64,000 bases of DNA from JAICYJ01 sp963737445 (GCA_963737445.1 CAVTSO010000009.1:124001-188000), one strand, 5' to 3'. Positions 18,182 through 26,080 are shown, counted from the first letter of the stretch. Numbers and translations: made by a program. The notes: generated from the sequence alone by a model not told the origin.

Positions 18182-18888
18182 ACCGCTACACCCTGCGCGT
18201 CCCGGCGGCCGACGCGGAGCTGGCCACGCTGCGCATGCTGGAGTGGTTCCCGGGCGGGATCGAGGAACAACGCGACGGCGACCAGGTGGAGCTGTCGGGC
18301 TTCGCCGAGCGGGCGCCCGACCCGTCGCTCAGCGAGAGCCCGGTCGTGGACGGCTGGGCCGACGCCTGGCGCGACTTCCACCGGCCCGTGCGCGAGGGCC
18401 GGTTGTGGGTCGGGCCTCCCTGGTCGCAGCCCGAGCCGATCGCCGTCGTGATCGATCCCGGCCGCGCGTTCGGCACCGGCGCGCACGGCTCCACGCGTGC
18501 GGCGCTGGCGCTGCTCCAGGAGCTCGAGCCGGTGCCCGCACTCGACCTCGGCTGCGGCTCCGGCGTGCTCTCGATCGCGGCCGCCAAGCTCGGGTTCGGC
18601 CCGCTGCAGGCGTTCGACGTCGATCCGCTGGCCGTGCAGGCCACGCACATCAACGCCGCCCGCAACGACGTCGGGCTGGGCGCCGAGCGCCGCGACGTCC
18701 TGGCCGACCAGCTTCCGCCCGCACCGCTGTGGCTGGCCAACCTGGAGCTGCACCTGCTGGAGCCGCTGCTGCGGCGGCCCGACCGGCCGCCGCTGGTGCT
18801 CGCGTCGGGCCTGCTCGAGCGCCAGACGCTGGGCGGCGGGCGACGGGCGGTGGTAGACGGCTGGGCGGCCGAGCTGGTGGAACGCTGA
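18178..18888 (+). CDS. prmA: Ribosomal protein L11 methyltransferase
   Basis: A class I SAM methyltransferase of 236 residues, shorter than the roughly 290 of E. coli PrmA. It shows IDPGRAFGTGAHGSTRAAL, the PrmA-specific loop before the SAM site, then motif I LDLGCGSGVLSIAAAKLG and FDVDPLAVQATHINAARND. The canonical NxxAN catalytic-site segment reads WLANLELHLL. The gene starts inside the dnaJ stop and ends inside the rsmE start. Role: trimethylation of L11 in family members. Confidence 0.88.
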   Translation: MNRYTLRVPAADAELATLRMLEWFPGGIEEQRDGDQVELSGFAERAPDPSLSESPVVDGWADAWRDFHRPVREGRLWVGPPWSQPEPIAVVIDPGRAFGTGAHGSTRAALALLQELEPVPALDLGCGSGVLSIAAAKLGFGPLQAFDVDPLAVQATHINAARNDVGLGAERRDVLADQLPPAPLWLANLELHLLEPLLRRPDRPPLVLASGLLERQTLGGGRRAVVDGWAAELVER

Positions 18889-19571
18889 GCGGGCACCTCT
18901 ACCGCTTCTTCGCGCGAGACCTGCGGGAGGGGGTGGCGCAGCTGTCCGACGGCGACCGCCGCCACCTCGAGCAGGTGCTGCGCCTGCCGGTCGGCGATAC
19001 TTGCGAGATCGTGTGGGAGGGCCGCGTGTTTCGAGCTCGCGTGTGCTCCGACGGATGCGAGCTGATCGAGGAGGTGGAGGCGCTGGCCAAAGCACCGTCG
19101 GTGACCGTCTGGATCGCCCAGCCGGGCGCCCGCTCGGACGAGGCGGTCGAGAAGCTGACCGAGCTGGGCGTCGCCCGGATCGGCCCGCTGCGCACGGAGC
19201 TTCTCAAGGGCTCGTTCTCCGAGAGCCGTCTGGAGCGCTGGGCGCGGGTGGCCGAGGCCGCCGCGAAGCAGTCGAAGCAATCACGGCTGCCGGAGCTGCT
19301 GGCGCCGTCGGCCTACGCGGACGTGCTCAGCCGGGAGGCGGTGGTGCTCAGCAACACGGGCGCGTCGGGCGGCCTCGCCGATCGCATCGTCGGCCGCCGC
19401 TCGGCCACGCTGCTGATCGGCCCGGAGCCGGGCTTCTCGGATGCCGAGCTGGAGCTGGCGCGATCGCGCGGCGTCGCCGTCGCCACATTCGGGCCCGTGG
19501 TGCTGCGCACCGAGACGGCGGCGATCGTGGCCGCGGCGCTGGCGCTGCGGGAGATGGGCTTCCTGGGGTGA
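18885..19571 (+). CDS. rsmE: 16S rRNA m3U1498 methyltransferase RsmE
   Basis: SPOUT-fold methyltransferase. The protein reads SGHLYRFFARDL, GDRRHLEQVLRLPVGD (the PUA-like N-terminal domain), then VWIAQPGARSDEAVEKLTEL, RWARVAEAAAKQSKQSRLPE and the knot motifs LLIGPEPGFSDAELELA and VVLRTETAAIVAAALALREM. No ATG/GTG/TTG lies just before SGHLYRFF in this frame; the best candidate is CTG at 18885, overlapping the prmA stop as CTGA. A later in-frame start would cut the N-terminal domain, so I keep the CTG. About 228 residues. Confidence 0.9.
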   Translation: MSGHLYRFFARDLREGVAQLSDGDRRHLEQVLRLPVGDTCEIVWEGRVFRARVCSDGCELIEEVEALAKAPSVTVWIAQPGARSDEAVEKLTELGVARIGPLRTELLKGSFSESRLERWARVAEAAAKQSKQSRLPELLAPSAYADVLSREAVVLSNTGASGGLADRIVGRRSATLLIGPEPGFSDAELELARSRGVAVATFGPVVLRTETAAIVAAALALREMGFLG

Positions 19572-20788
19572 CGACGTTTGCCACCGAGTTCCTCGGCTGC
19601 AAGGTGTCGATGACCGACGCCCAGTCGGTGCGGGAGCGGCTCGCGGCCGACGGCCATCGGGAGGTGCCGGCGGATCAGGCGGCAGTGCGCGTTCTCAACA
19701 CTTGCTGTGTCACGGCCGAGGCGGTGGCCAAGTCCCGCAAGGCCGCGCGCCGGGCGGCGCGGAGCGCCGATCGGGTGGTCGTGACCGGCTGCGCGGCGGC
19801 CCTGGAGGGTGCCTTCGACGGGCTCTCCGAGAACGTGACAGTACTCTCGCGGCGCTCGGAGCTGCTGGCGCCGGCCGTCTCGGAGCAGGTGGGGGCGCTG
19901 TCCTGCACCGGCGTAGCCCAGCCCGGGTTCGGCCGCACCCGGGCGTACGTCAAGATCCAGGACGGCTGCTCGTTCACCTGCAGCTATTGCGTGATACCGC
20001 AGGTGCGGGGCGCCAGCCGCAGCCGCTCGGCGGCGGCGGTGCTGGCCGAGGCGCGGCGGCGGGCGGCGCAGGGCCACCGCGAACTGGTGCTGACAGGCGT
20101 CAACCTGGGATGTTTCCGCGACCGGGAGGAGGGCCTTGACCTGGCCGGCCTGCTGGAAGCGGTGGCGGCCGTCGACGGCGTGGAGCGGGTGCGGCTTTCG
20201 TCGATCGAGGTCAATCACTTGAGCGACCGGCTGCTGCGCGCCGTGGCGGACACGCCCGGCGTGGCGCGGCACCTGCACGTGCCGATGCAGTCGGGCTCGG
20301 ACCGCGTGCTTCGGGCGATGCGGCGCCACTACGCGGCGGCGGGGTTCCTGGACAAGATGCGCCGTGCGCGGGAGCTGGTCGAGGGAATCAATCTGACCAG
20401 CGACGTGATCGTCGGCCACCCATCGGAGCGGGTCGATGACTTCGGTGCCACGCTCGACGCGGTCAGCGCCGCCGGCTTCACCAAGGTGCACGTGTTCCCG
20501 TACTCGCCGCGGCCGGGCACGGCCGACGCCGGCGACGACCCGGTGACGGCCGCGGAGAAGCGCAGCCGCTCGCGTCAGCTGCGGGCGCTGTCGGATGCTC
20601 AGGGCGCCGACCATCGGGCGTCCAAGGTGGGGCGGCGCGAGCGGGTGCTGGTGGAGGACGCCGAGGGGCGCGGGTACAGCGATGACTACACGCCGTTCCG
20701 CGTCACCGGCGGTGTGCGCGGCCGGCTGTCCGGCGTACTGGGCGTGCTCGCGGCCGGCGACGCTGTGATCGCTACCCTGTGCTCGTGA
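19568..20788 (+). CDS. mtaB: tRNA t6A37 methylthiotransferase MtaB
   Basis: Radical SAM enzyme that adds a methylthio group to t6A37 of tRNA. About 406 residues: UPF0004 N-terminal domain with TFATEFLGCKVSMTDAQ and NTCCVTAEAVAKSRKAARRA, the radical SAM cluster triad CSFTCSYC, then SIEVNHLSDRLLRAV and HVPMQSGSDRVLRAMRRHY, and a C-terminal TRAM-like region. The GTG overlaps the rsmE stop as GTGA. A neighbour of rsmE in the conserved Bacillus-type block (yqeU-yqeV). Confidence 0.94.
   Translation: MTTFATEFLGCKVSMTDAQSVRERLAADGHREVPADQAAVRVLNTCCVTAEAVAKSRKAARRAARSADRVVVTGCAAALEGAFDGLSENVTVLSRRSELLAPAVSEQVGALSCTGVAQPGFGRTRAYVKIQDGCSFTCSYCVIPQVRGASRSRSAAAVLAEARRRAAQGHRELVLTGVNLGCFRDREEGLDLAGLLEAVAAVDGVERVRLSSIEVNHLSDRLLRAVADTPGVARHLHVPMQSGSDRVLRAMRRHYAAAGFLDKMRRARELVEGINLTSDVIVGHPSERVDDFGATLDAVSAAGFTKVHVFPYSPRPGTADAGDDPVTAAEKRSRSRQLRALSDAQGADHRASKVGRRERVLVEDAEGRGYSDDYTPFRVTGGVRGRLSGVLGVLAAGDAVIATLCS
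20773..20778 (+). promoter_or_regulatory. -10-like box (TACCCT) before yqeY
   Basis: TACCCT inside the mtaB tail ends 6 nt before GTG 20785. It suggests an internal start for yqeY beside operon read-through and favours GTG 20785 over GTG 20779. Confidence 0.35.
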
Positions 20789-21231
20789 CCCTCACGGAAC
20801 AGGTCCAGTCCGAGCTGCGCGACGCGATGAAGAGCGGTCAGCGCGATCGGCTGGACGCGCTGCGCCTGATCTACTCGTCCCTGCAGAAGGCCGAGAAGGA
20901 CGCGCCCGGGGAGTTCGGTGACGAGCAGGCGATGGCGGTGCTGCGGCGCGAGCGAAAGCAGCGGCTGGAGGCGGCCGAGGCCTACGACAACGCCGGCCAG
21001 GATGACCGCGCCGCCCGCGAGCGCGCCGACGTGCCGGTGATCGAGGAGTTCCTGCCGGCCCCGCTCAGCGACCAGGAGCTGGCGGCGCTGGTGGACGCGG
21101 CGATCGCCGACACGGGCGCCGAGACGATGAAGGACATGGGCCGCGTGATGGGGCTGGTCACCGAGCGGTCGGGCGGACGCGCCGACGGTCGTGTGGCATC
21201 CGCTCTCGTGCGTGACCGCCTGTCGGCGTAG
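20785..21231 (+). CDS. yqeY: GatB/YqeY domain protein
   Basis: A 148-residue protein, TLTEQVQSELRDAMKSGQRD, with RLIYSSLQKAEKD and the C-terminal MKDMGRVMGLVTERSGGRAD, which matches the YqeY family related to the tail domain of GatB. A tRNA-binding role is proposed for the fold; the cellular function is not settled. The GTG overlaps the mtaB stop; a second GTG at 20779 adds two residues. It is the last tightly coupled member of the dnaJ operon. Confidence 0.9.
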   Translation: MTLTEQVQSELRDAMKSGQRDRLDALRLIYSSLQKAEKDAPGEFGDEQAMAVLRRERKQRLEAAEAYDNAGQDDRAARERADVPVIEEFLPAPLSDQELAALVDAAIADTGAETMKDMGRVMGLVTERSGGRADGRVASALVRDRLSA

Positions 21232-21234
21232 ACT
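21229..21234 (+). promoter_or_regulatory. -10-like box (TAGACT) before the phoH leader ORF
   Basis: TAGACT overlaps the yqeY stop and ends 7 nt before ATG 21242, the first codon of a 12-residue leader ORF rather than of phoH itself. Confidence 0.45.
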
Positions 21235-21241
21235 TTCGGGG

Positions 21242-21280
21242 ATGGATCTTCCCACGATCGCGGCGGCTCAGACGACCTGA
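21242..21280 (+). CDS. 12-residue leader ORF coupled to phoH
   Basis: ATG at 21242 opens MDLPTIAAAQTT and stops at TGA 21278-21280, whose last base is the first of the phoH ATG (TGATG). The spacing from the TAGACT box makes this ATG the natural start of a leaderless message, and phoH would then be reached by re-initiation. It may equally be a fortuitous ORF or the remains of a longer PhoH N-terminus. Confidence 0.35.
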   Translation: MDLPTIAAAQTT

Positions 21281-22242
21281 TGGCACGACTCAAGGTCTCG
21301 GTCGGGCACGACCTGGCGACGGAACTGGGCGACGATCGCGACGCTGTGCTGCATGAGCTGGCCGAGCGCACCGGAGCGAGCGTCTACCTGCGCGGGAACG
21401 AGCTGACCCTGGAGGGCGAGGATCCGGCCGTCGATCGGGCCAAGGCGATGGTCGAGGAGCTGTCGCAGCTGGTCGTGCAGGGCATCTCGATCGGGCCGCA
21501 GACGGTCGAGGCGGTGGCCGGCGTGCTGACCGCCGACGGCCGCGCCGTGGACGTGCTGCACGACGTCGTCTGGCGCCATCGCGGCCAGCGCGTCTCGCCC
21601 AAGACGCTGGGGCAGAAGGCGTATGTCGATGCCATCCGCGCCAACACGGTCACGTTCGGCATCGGGCCGGCCGGCACCGGCAAGACCTACCTCGCGATCG
21701 CGCTGGCCGTCGCCGCGCTGTCGGAGCGCGAGGTGGCGCGGATCATCCTGACCCGGCCCGCCGTCGAGGCGGGCGAGCGGCTGGGCTTCCTGCCGGGCGA
21801 CCTGCAGGCGAAGGTCGATCCGTACCTGCGCCCGCTGTTCGACGCCCTGCACGACATGCTCGACGCCGACAAGCTGCTCAACTACATCGACACGGGCATG
21901 ATCGAGGTAGCGCCGCTGGCGTTCATGCGCGGGCGCACGCTGAACGACTCGTTCATCATCCTGGACGAGGCGCAGAACACCAGCCCCGAGCAGATGCAGA
22001 TGTTCCTAACCAGGCTCGGCTTCGGATCGCGCGTTGTCGTCACCGGCGACATCACGCAGATCGACCTGCCGCGCGAACAGCGCTCCGGCCTGGTGAACGT
22101 GTTGCGGGTGCTGGAGGGAGTGCCCGACATCTCGTTCATTCATTTCTCCGATGCCGACGTGGTGCGCCACAAGCTCGTGCAGCGGATCGTGAACGCCTAC
22201 CTGCGGCACGCCGAGCAGAACGGGCCGGGACGGCCGGAGTGA
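21280..22242 (+). CDS. phoH: PhoH-like ATPase (PhoL type)
   Basis: A 320-residue P-loop protein with Walker A GPAGTGKTYLA (about residue 128), TRPAVEAGERLGFLPGDLQA, Walker B FIILDEAQNTSPEQM and the sensor motif VVTGDITQIDLP. An N-terminal KH-like segment precedes the ATPase. PhoH/PhoL next to ybeY is a widely conserved pair linked to RNA handling. ybeY starts in its stop codon (GTGA). Helicase or RNase activity cannot be read from sequence. Confidence 0.93.
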   Translation: MARLKVSVGHDLATELGDDRDAVLHELAERTGASVYLRGNELTLEGEDPAVDRAKAMVEELSQLVVQGISIGPQTVEAVAGVLTADGRAVDVLHDVVWRHRGQRVSPKTLGQKAYVDAIRANTVTFGIGPAGTGKTYLAIALAVAALSEREVARIILTRPAVEAGERLGFLPGDLQAKVDPYLRPLFDALHDMLDADKLLNYIDTGMIEVAPLAFMRGRTLNDSFIILDEAQNTSPEQMQMFLTRLGFGSRVVVTGDITQIDLPREQRSGLVNVLRVLEGVPDISFIHFSDADVVRHKLVQRIVNAYLRHAEQNGPGRPE

Positions 22243-22667
22243 CGGTCGAGGTGGAGATCGAGAACCACAGCGGCTGGCGGGTGGACGAGCCGGCCGCGGC
22301 CGCGGTCTTGCGCTCGGCGCTCGCGGCCGAGGGCGTCGACAGCGGCGAGGTCGGTCTGGAGTTCGTGGACGAGCGGCGCATAGCCGAGCTGAACGCGGAG
22401 CACCGCGGCAAGCCGTCGGCGACCGACGTGCTGTCGTTCCCGATCGACGGCCGTGCCCTGCTCCCGGACGGCGTCCCCCGCCAGCTGGGTGACCTGGTGG
22501 TGTGCCCGGCGGTGGCATCGGCGGAGGGGACGCCGATCGCGACACTGCTGGTGCACGGCGCGCTGCACCTGGTGGGATACGACCACGAGACCGATGGCGG
22601 GGCGATGCAGGCCCGCCAGGACGAGCTGCTGGCGGAGGTGGCGCCCGTTGTCGCCGACCCTGCGTAG
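22239..22667 (+). CDS. ybeY: Endoribonuclease YbeY (16S rRNA maturation)
   Basis: A 142-residue protein with the metal-binding motif HGALHLVGYDHETD near residues 109-122 and the family core SATDVLSFPID and LGDLVVCPAVA. YbeY is a zinc-type endonuclease acting in 16S rRNA 3' end maturation and 70S quality control. The GTG start overlaps phoH; its end overlaps the TTG start of the kinase-phosphatase gene by about 20 nt. The short N-terminus is typical. Confidence 0.94.
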   Translation: MTVEVEIENHSGWRVDEPAAAAVLRSALAAEGVDSGEVGLEFVDERRIAELNAEHRGKPSATDVLSFPIDGRALLPDGVPRQLGDLVVCPAVASAEGTPIATLLVHGALHLVGYDHETDGGAMQARQDELLAEVAPVVADPA

Positions 22668-23433
22668 CCGCGACGAGCTGATCAAGGATGCGCGCCGTGC
22701 CGGCCCCTTCCGGCTGGCGCGGCAGGAGGCTGCAGGCCTGGTCACGAGCTTCAACTACGCCTTCGAGGGCGTCATCTACGTGGTCCGCACGCAGCGAAAC
22801 ATGCGCGTGCACTTCGCGGTCGCGCTGTCGGTGCTGCCGCTGGGCGTGGCGCTGGGGGTGACCCGGTTCGAGCTGCTGGCGCTGCTCCTGTCGGTGTCGT
22901 TCGTGCTGATCGCCGAGATGTTCAACACGGCGCTCGAGAAGGCGATCGACGTGGCCACCAACTCATTCGATCCGCTGGCGCGCACGGCGAAGGACGTGGC
23001 CGCCGGCGCGGTGCTGGTGGCGGCCGTGAACGCCACGTTCGTCGGCTACCTGGTGTTCGCCGAGCGGCTGCGCAACCCCAGTCGGCGCGCGATCGACACC
23101 GTGCGCGGCTCTCCGGTGCACCTGACCGTGATCGCGCTGGCGCTGGTGATCATGATCGTGATCGCGCTGAAGGCGCGCACCGACCGCGAGACGCTGCTGC
23201 GCGGGGGGCTGCCCTCCGGCCACGCGGCGGTGGCCTTCGGCGGCTGGGTGGCGGTGACGTTCGCGGTGGCCGACTACCGCCATGCGGTGCTGGTCTCGAC
23301 CGTCGTATTCCTGATGGCGACGCTGGTGGCCCAGACGCGGGTCGAGGCCGGCGTCCACACCACGCCCGAGGTGATCCTCGGCGCCCTGCTCGGGGCGACC
23401 GTGACCGCGGCCGTGTTCCAGGCGTTCAGCTGA
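22648..23433 (+). CDS. Diacylglycerol/undecaprenol kinase fused to a PAP2-like phosphatase domain
   Basis: The first half (about residues 25-135) is a DgkA-type kinase: FNYAFEGVIYVVRTQRNMRV, SVSFVLIAEMFNTALEKAID and FDPLARTAKDVAAGAVL. After an anchor helix the second half has the PAP2 motifs PSGHAAVAFGG and TRVEAGVHTTPEVILGA with membrane segments between; the first PAP2 motif (K-x6-RP) is weak. The two activities would act on a lipid alcohol and its phosphate. TTG at 22648 is chosen because GGAGGT precedes it by about 8 nt and the kinase N-terminus needs it. Total 261 residues. dgkA beside ybeY is conserved, the fusion is the unusual part. Confidence 0.85.
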   Translation: MSPTLRSRDELIKDARRAGPFRLARQEAAGLVTSFNYAFEGVIYVVRTQRNMRVHFAVALSVLPLGVALGVTRFELLALLLSVSFVLIAEMFNTALEKAIDVATNSFDPLARTAKDVAAGAVLVAAVNATFVGYLVFAERLRNPSRRAIDTVRGSPVHLTVIALALVIMIVIALKARTDRETLLRGGLPSGHAAVAFGGWVAVTFAVADYRHAVLVSTVVFLMATLVAQTRVEAGVHTTPEVILGALLGATVTAAVFQAFS

Positions 23434-23484
23434 CGTCGGGTCACCGATCTAGCCAATCGGACGGTTGGGTCGCAGAATGTGGTG

Positions 23485-24342
23485 ATGAACCGATTTCAGC
23501 GCTCCTTCCGCCTGCTCTCCCAGTCGCTCGCCATCATCCGGCGCGACCGTAGCCTGCTGTGGTTCCCGGTGCTGTCGGCGGCGTTCACGCTGCTCGCGGT
23601 CGCGATCGTGCTGGTGCCGGCCGCCGCGCTGCTCCTGCCGGGTGCCAGCGCCGACGGCGCGCACAGCTGGCCGCTGCTGGTCGTGGCGGGGCTGGTGGGC
23701 TACGCCGCCACCGCGGTTGCCACCTACTTCAATGTCGCCCTGGTCAGCTGCGCGGCGCGGAGCTTCCACGGCGAGGACACCAGCGCGGCTGAAGGGATAC
23801 GCGCGGCAAATGCCCGGCTCGGGTCGATCTTGCTGTGGGCGCTGATCGCCTCGCTGGTGGGCCTGCTGATCCGGTCGGTCGAGCAGCGCGCCGGCATCGT
23901 GGGCAGCATCGTGGCGCGTCTGCTGGGGGCGGGATGGGCGATCGCCACCTACTTCGTGATCCCGGTGCTGGCGTTCGAGCAGGTGGGCCCGGCCGATGCC
24001 GTCCGCCGCAGCGTCGCCACGGTGCGCCGCTCCTGGGGCGAGAGCCTGATCGGCAACGTCGGGCTGGGCATCGCGACATTCCTGCTGGCACTGCCGCTGG
24101 TCGGCGTCGGGCTGGTGGGGGCCGCGGTCGTGGGGGCGAGCCCGGCGGCCGGCGTGGGACTGCTGGTGGTGGCGGCCGGGCTGGGAGTGGTGCTGCTCGT
24201 GGTCAGCTCCGCGATGGGCCAGATCTATAAGACCGCGGTCTACCTGTACGCCGAGACCGGGGAGATCGCGGGCTACTCGAGCGAGCTGCTCGAGGGGGCC
24301 TTCCGCCACAAGCGCGAGCGGCGCCGCCGCTTCTTCGGGTAG
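23485..24342 (+). CDS. DUF6159-like multi-pass membrane protein
   Basis: A 285-residue protein with about six transmembrane segments. It begins NRFQRSFRLLSQSLAIIRRD and LLWFPVLSAAFTLLAV, then YFNVALVSCAARSFHGED and a C-terminal AMGQIYKTAVYLYAETGEIA, a pattern I associate with the DUF6159 family of unknown function. ATG 23485 is preferred over GTG 23479/23482 because an AGAAT box ends 6 nt before it. No coupling with neighbours. Confidence 0.75.
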   Translation: MNRFQRSFRLLSQSLAIIRRDRSLLWFPVLSAAFTLLAVAIVLVPAAALLLPGASADGAHSWPLLVVAGLVGYAATAVATYFNVALVSCAARSFHGEDTSAAEGIRAANARLGSILLWALIASLVGLLIRSVEQRAGIVGSIVARLLGAGWAIATYFVIPVLAFEQVGPADAVRRSVATVRRSWGESLIGNVGLGIATFLLALPLVGVGLVGAAVVGASPAAGVGLLVVAAGLGVVLLVVSSAMGQIYKTAVYLYAETGEIAGYSSELLEGAFRHKRERRRRFFG

Positions 24343-24395
24343 AGCTGTGACGGTTTTGTGACGGGTTGCGTCTGGTTCCGTGACGCCACCGTCCC

Positions 24396-24401
24396 TAGCC
24401 T
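24396..24401 (+). promoter_or_regulatory. -10-like box (TAGCCT) of the pseudokinase gene
   Basis: TAGCCT ends 6 nt before ATG 24408, which selects that ATG over GTG 24402. Confidence 0.45.
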
Positions 24402-24407
24402 GTGAGC

Positions 24408-25577
24408 ATGGCCGATTCCGCAACCTCGACCGCGCTGGTGATCGCCGGCCGGTACCTGGCCAGCCCGGCGGCACTACGGGCCCGGCCGGAGGGGCCGATC
24501 GACGCGCTGGACACGAGATCGGGTCGCACCGCACAGGTGCGGATCGTGTTCGCATCCGACGGCTGGGACGACGAAGCCTTCACCGACGCGGTCACGCGCT
24601 GGTGCGCGCTTGCCTGCTCGGAGATCTGCGGCGTGCTCGACTTCGGCCAGCACGAGGGACGCAGGTTCCTGGTCCTGGCGCCCTCGCTGGGCATGAGCAT
24701 CGAGCGGTGGCAGGCCACCCGCCGTCCGGGACCGGCCGACGCCGCGCGGCTGGCGCTGTCGTTCGGCCGACTGGCCGAGCGGATCGCCGCGGCGGGTTTC
24801 CCCGTCGACGCCTGCGACCTCGGCGACTGCGCGGTCGGGCCGGGCCCGACGCCGTTCCTGGAGCGGCCACTGCTGGGCTCGCCGGCGGTCAACCCGATCC
24901 TGGTGGGGCCGCGCGACGGTCAGCGCACGATGGCTGCGATCCTGCGCGCCGCGGGTGGGGCCGGACTGGGCCCGCCGCTGGAGGAGTGGACGGCGCGAGC
25001 CGCCGCAGCCGGGTACGAGTCGCTTGCCGAGTGCCTGGACGAGCTCGAGCGTTGCGGTAACGAGGCCCGCGAGGCCGGCGACAACACCGAGGTCGTGGGG
25101 TTGGCCGGGCTGTTCGACGACGATGACGACCAGCACCTGGCGCGGCTGCTGCCGCCGGAGCCGCGCACCTGGCCGCGGCGGGTGGCGGGCGGGCTGGGGG
25201 CGCTGGCGCTGGCGGTGCTGGCAATCGCGGCCATCGGCCACCGGGCGTCCGGCACCCCGGCCGCGGCTCCGGTGCCCTCGCCGCCACGACCGGTCGCCGT
25301 GGGTCCCGTCACGACGCCGAAGCCGTCGACGCCGAAGCCGTCGAAGCCGAAGCCCGCGCACCCGCGGAAGCGGCATCCGGTGAAGCACCACCCGCGTGTC
25401 CACCGGCACCGGCATCCGCACCAAACGAGCCCGTCACGGTCGGCCAAGGCGACACCCCCCGTGCAGCCGCCGCCTGCGCCGCCTACGCCGTCGAAGCCGC
25501 CCAGCACCTCAGCCGGGTCAGGAGCAGGTGATCCGCTGCCGGATCCCGGTGGCACCAGAATGCTTCCCGCGCCCTGA
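24408..25577 (+). CDS. Membrane-anchored pseudokinase with Pro/Lys/His-rich tail
   Basis: Residues 1-170 follow the fold of a Ser/Thr kinase N-lobe and hinge: IAGRYLASPAALRARPEG, IDALDTRSGRTAQVRIVFAS, GVLDFGQHEGRRFLVLAPSL. The ATP-site lysine position reads V-R-I, no HRDxKxxN loop is found (AGFPVDACDLGDCAVGP instead) and no DFG segment follows, so it cannot be an ordinary kinase. A single membrane helix at about 258-276 (GLGALALAVLAIAAIG) is followed by roughly 110 residues rich in Pro, Lys and His, expected outside the cell. Such domains act as binding modules in actinobacterial envelope regulation (for example in mycobacterial MviN). Function here is inferred. Confidence 0.65.
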   Translation: MADSATSTALVIAGRYLASPAALRARPEGPIDALDTRSGRTAQVRIVFASDGWDDEAFTDAVTRWCALACSEICGVLDFGQHEGRRFLVLAPSLGMSIERWQATRRPGPADAARLALSFGRLAERIAAAGFPVDACDLGDCAVGPGPTPFLERPLLGSPAVNPILVGPRDGQRTMAAILRAAGGAGLGPPLEEWTARAAAAGYESLAECLDELERCGNEAREAGDNTEVVGLAGLFDDDDDQHLARLLPPEPRTWPRRVAGGLGALALAVLAIAAIGHRASGTPAAAPVPSPPRPVAVGPVTTPKPSTPKPSKPKPAHPRKRHPVKHHPRVHRHRHPHQTSPSRSAKATPPVQPPPAPPTPSKPPSTSAGSGAGDPLPDPGGTRMLPAP

Positions 25578-25613
25578 CCGTGAGGCCTGCCGCGGTACGC
25601 GCCGCCATGCCGC
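25567..25613 (+). repeat. Direct repeat, copy 1 of the cdd promoter region
   Basis: 47 bases covering the pseudokinase stop match 26033-26080 at all but two positions and one 1-nt gap. The shared core includes GACCGTG, GCCTGCCGCGGTACGC and GCCGCCATGCCGC. The two copies flank the GYD gene. Confidence 0.85.
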
Positions 25614-25630
25614 CGATGTTTGGTTAGGTA

Positions 25631-25924
25631 TCAGCCGGCCTTCGCGATCACGCCTCTCATCTCCTCGGCGGAAAGCGCGCGCAACGTGGTGGTGCGGAGG
25701 TTGCCCTGAGAAGCCAGTTTCAACAGGGCGGCGGCCAGCGTCTCGCCGTCCGGCGCGTCGACAATGCTCACGATGTCGTGATTTCCGAGCGTCCAGTAGA
25801 TGGACTTGAAGCTGACGCCCATCCCCTCAAATTCGCCCCGCGCGGCTTCGTAGCGATCGACGGAGTCGGCGAAGCTCGCCACACCCTGCTGAGTCCAGTC
25901 GATGAGCAAAACGTACGTCGGCAT
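25631..25924 (-). CDS. GYD domain protein
   Basis: A 97-residue protein with TYVLLIDWTQQGVASFADSV, the tract YWTLGNHDIVSIVDAPDGET and GNLRTTTLRALSAEEM, the layout of the GYD/ferredoxin-like family. The family usually has G-x-YD at the position read here as GNHD. Function is unknown; such small alpha-beta barrels often act as sensors or dimeric monooxygenase-like folds. A GAGGAGGG ribosome binding site precedes the ATG at 25924. The gene is opposite to its neighbours and lies between two 47-bp direct repeats, which suggests it was inserted here. Confidence 0.8.
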   Translation of the reverse strand: MPTYVLLIDWTQQGVASFADSVDRYEAARGEFEGMGVSFKSIYWTLGNHDIVSIVDAPDGETLAAALLKLASQGNLRTTTLRALSAEEMRGVIAKAG

Positions 25925-26032
25925 CTAGCCCTCCTCGGTCGGTCTGGCCGACCCTACACCTCCCGACGGTCTCACTGCTCAAAGCGGGCGTCCGAGGATG
26001 GTCGCGATCGGCGGCACGAGGCGTCGACTGAA

Positions 26033-26080
26033 CCGCGCCCTGACCGTGCCGCCTGCCGCGGTACGCTGCCGCCATGCCGC
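26033..26080 (+). repeat. Direct repeat, copy 2, at the cdd start
   Basis: 48 bases spanning the TACGCT box and first codons of cdd. They match copy 1 at 25567-25613, where the T of the box is missing (TACGC-G), so only this copy keeps the promoter spacing. Confidence 0.85.
26062..26067 (+). promoter_or_regulatory. -10-like box (TACGCT) of cdd
   Basis: TACGCT ends 6 nt before ATG 26074. The duplicated copy upstream lacks one base of the box. Confidence 0.45.
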
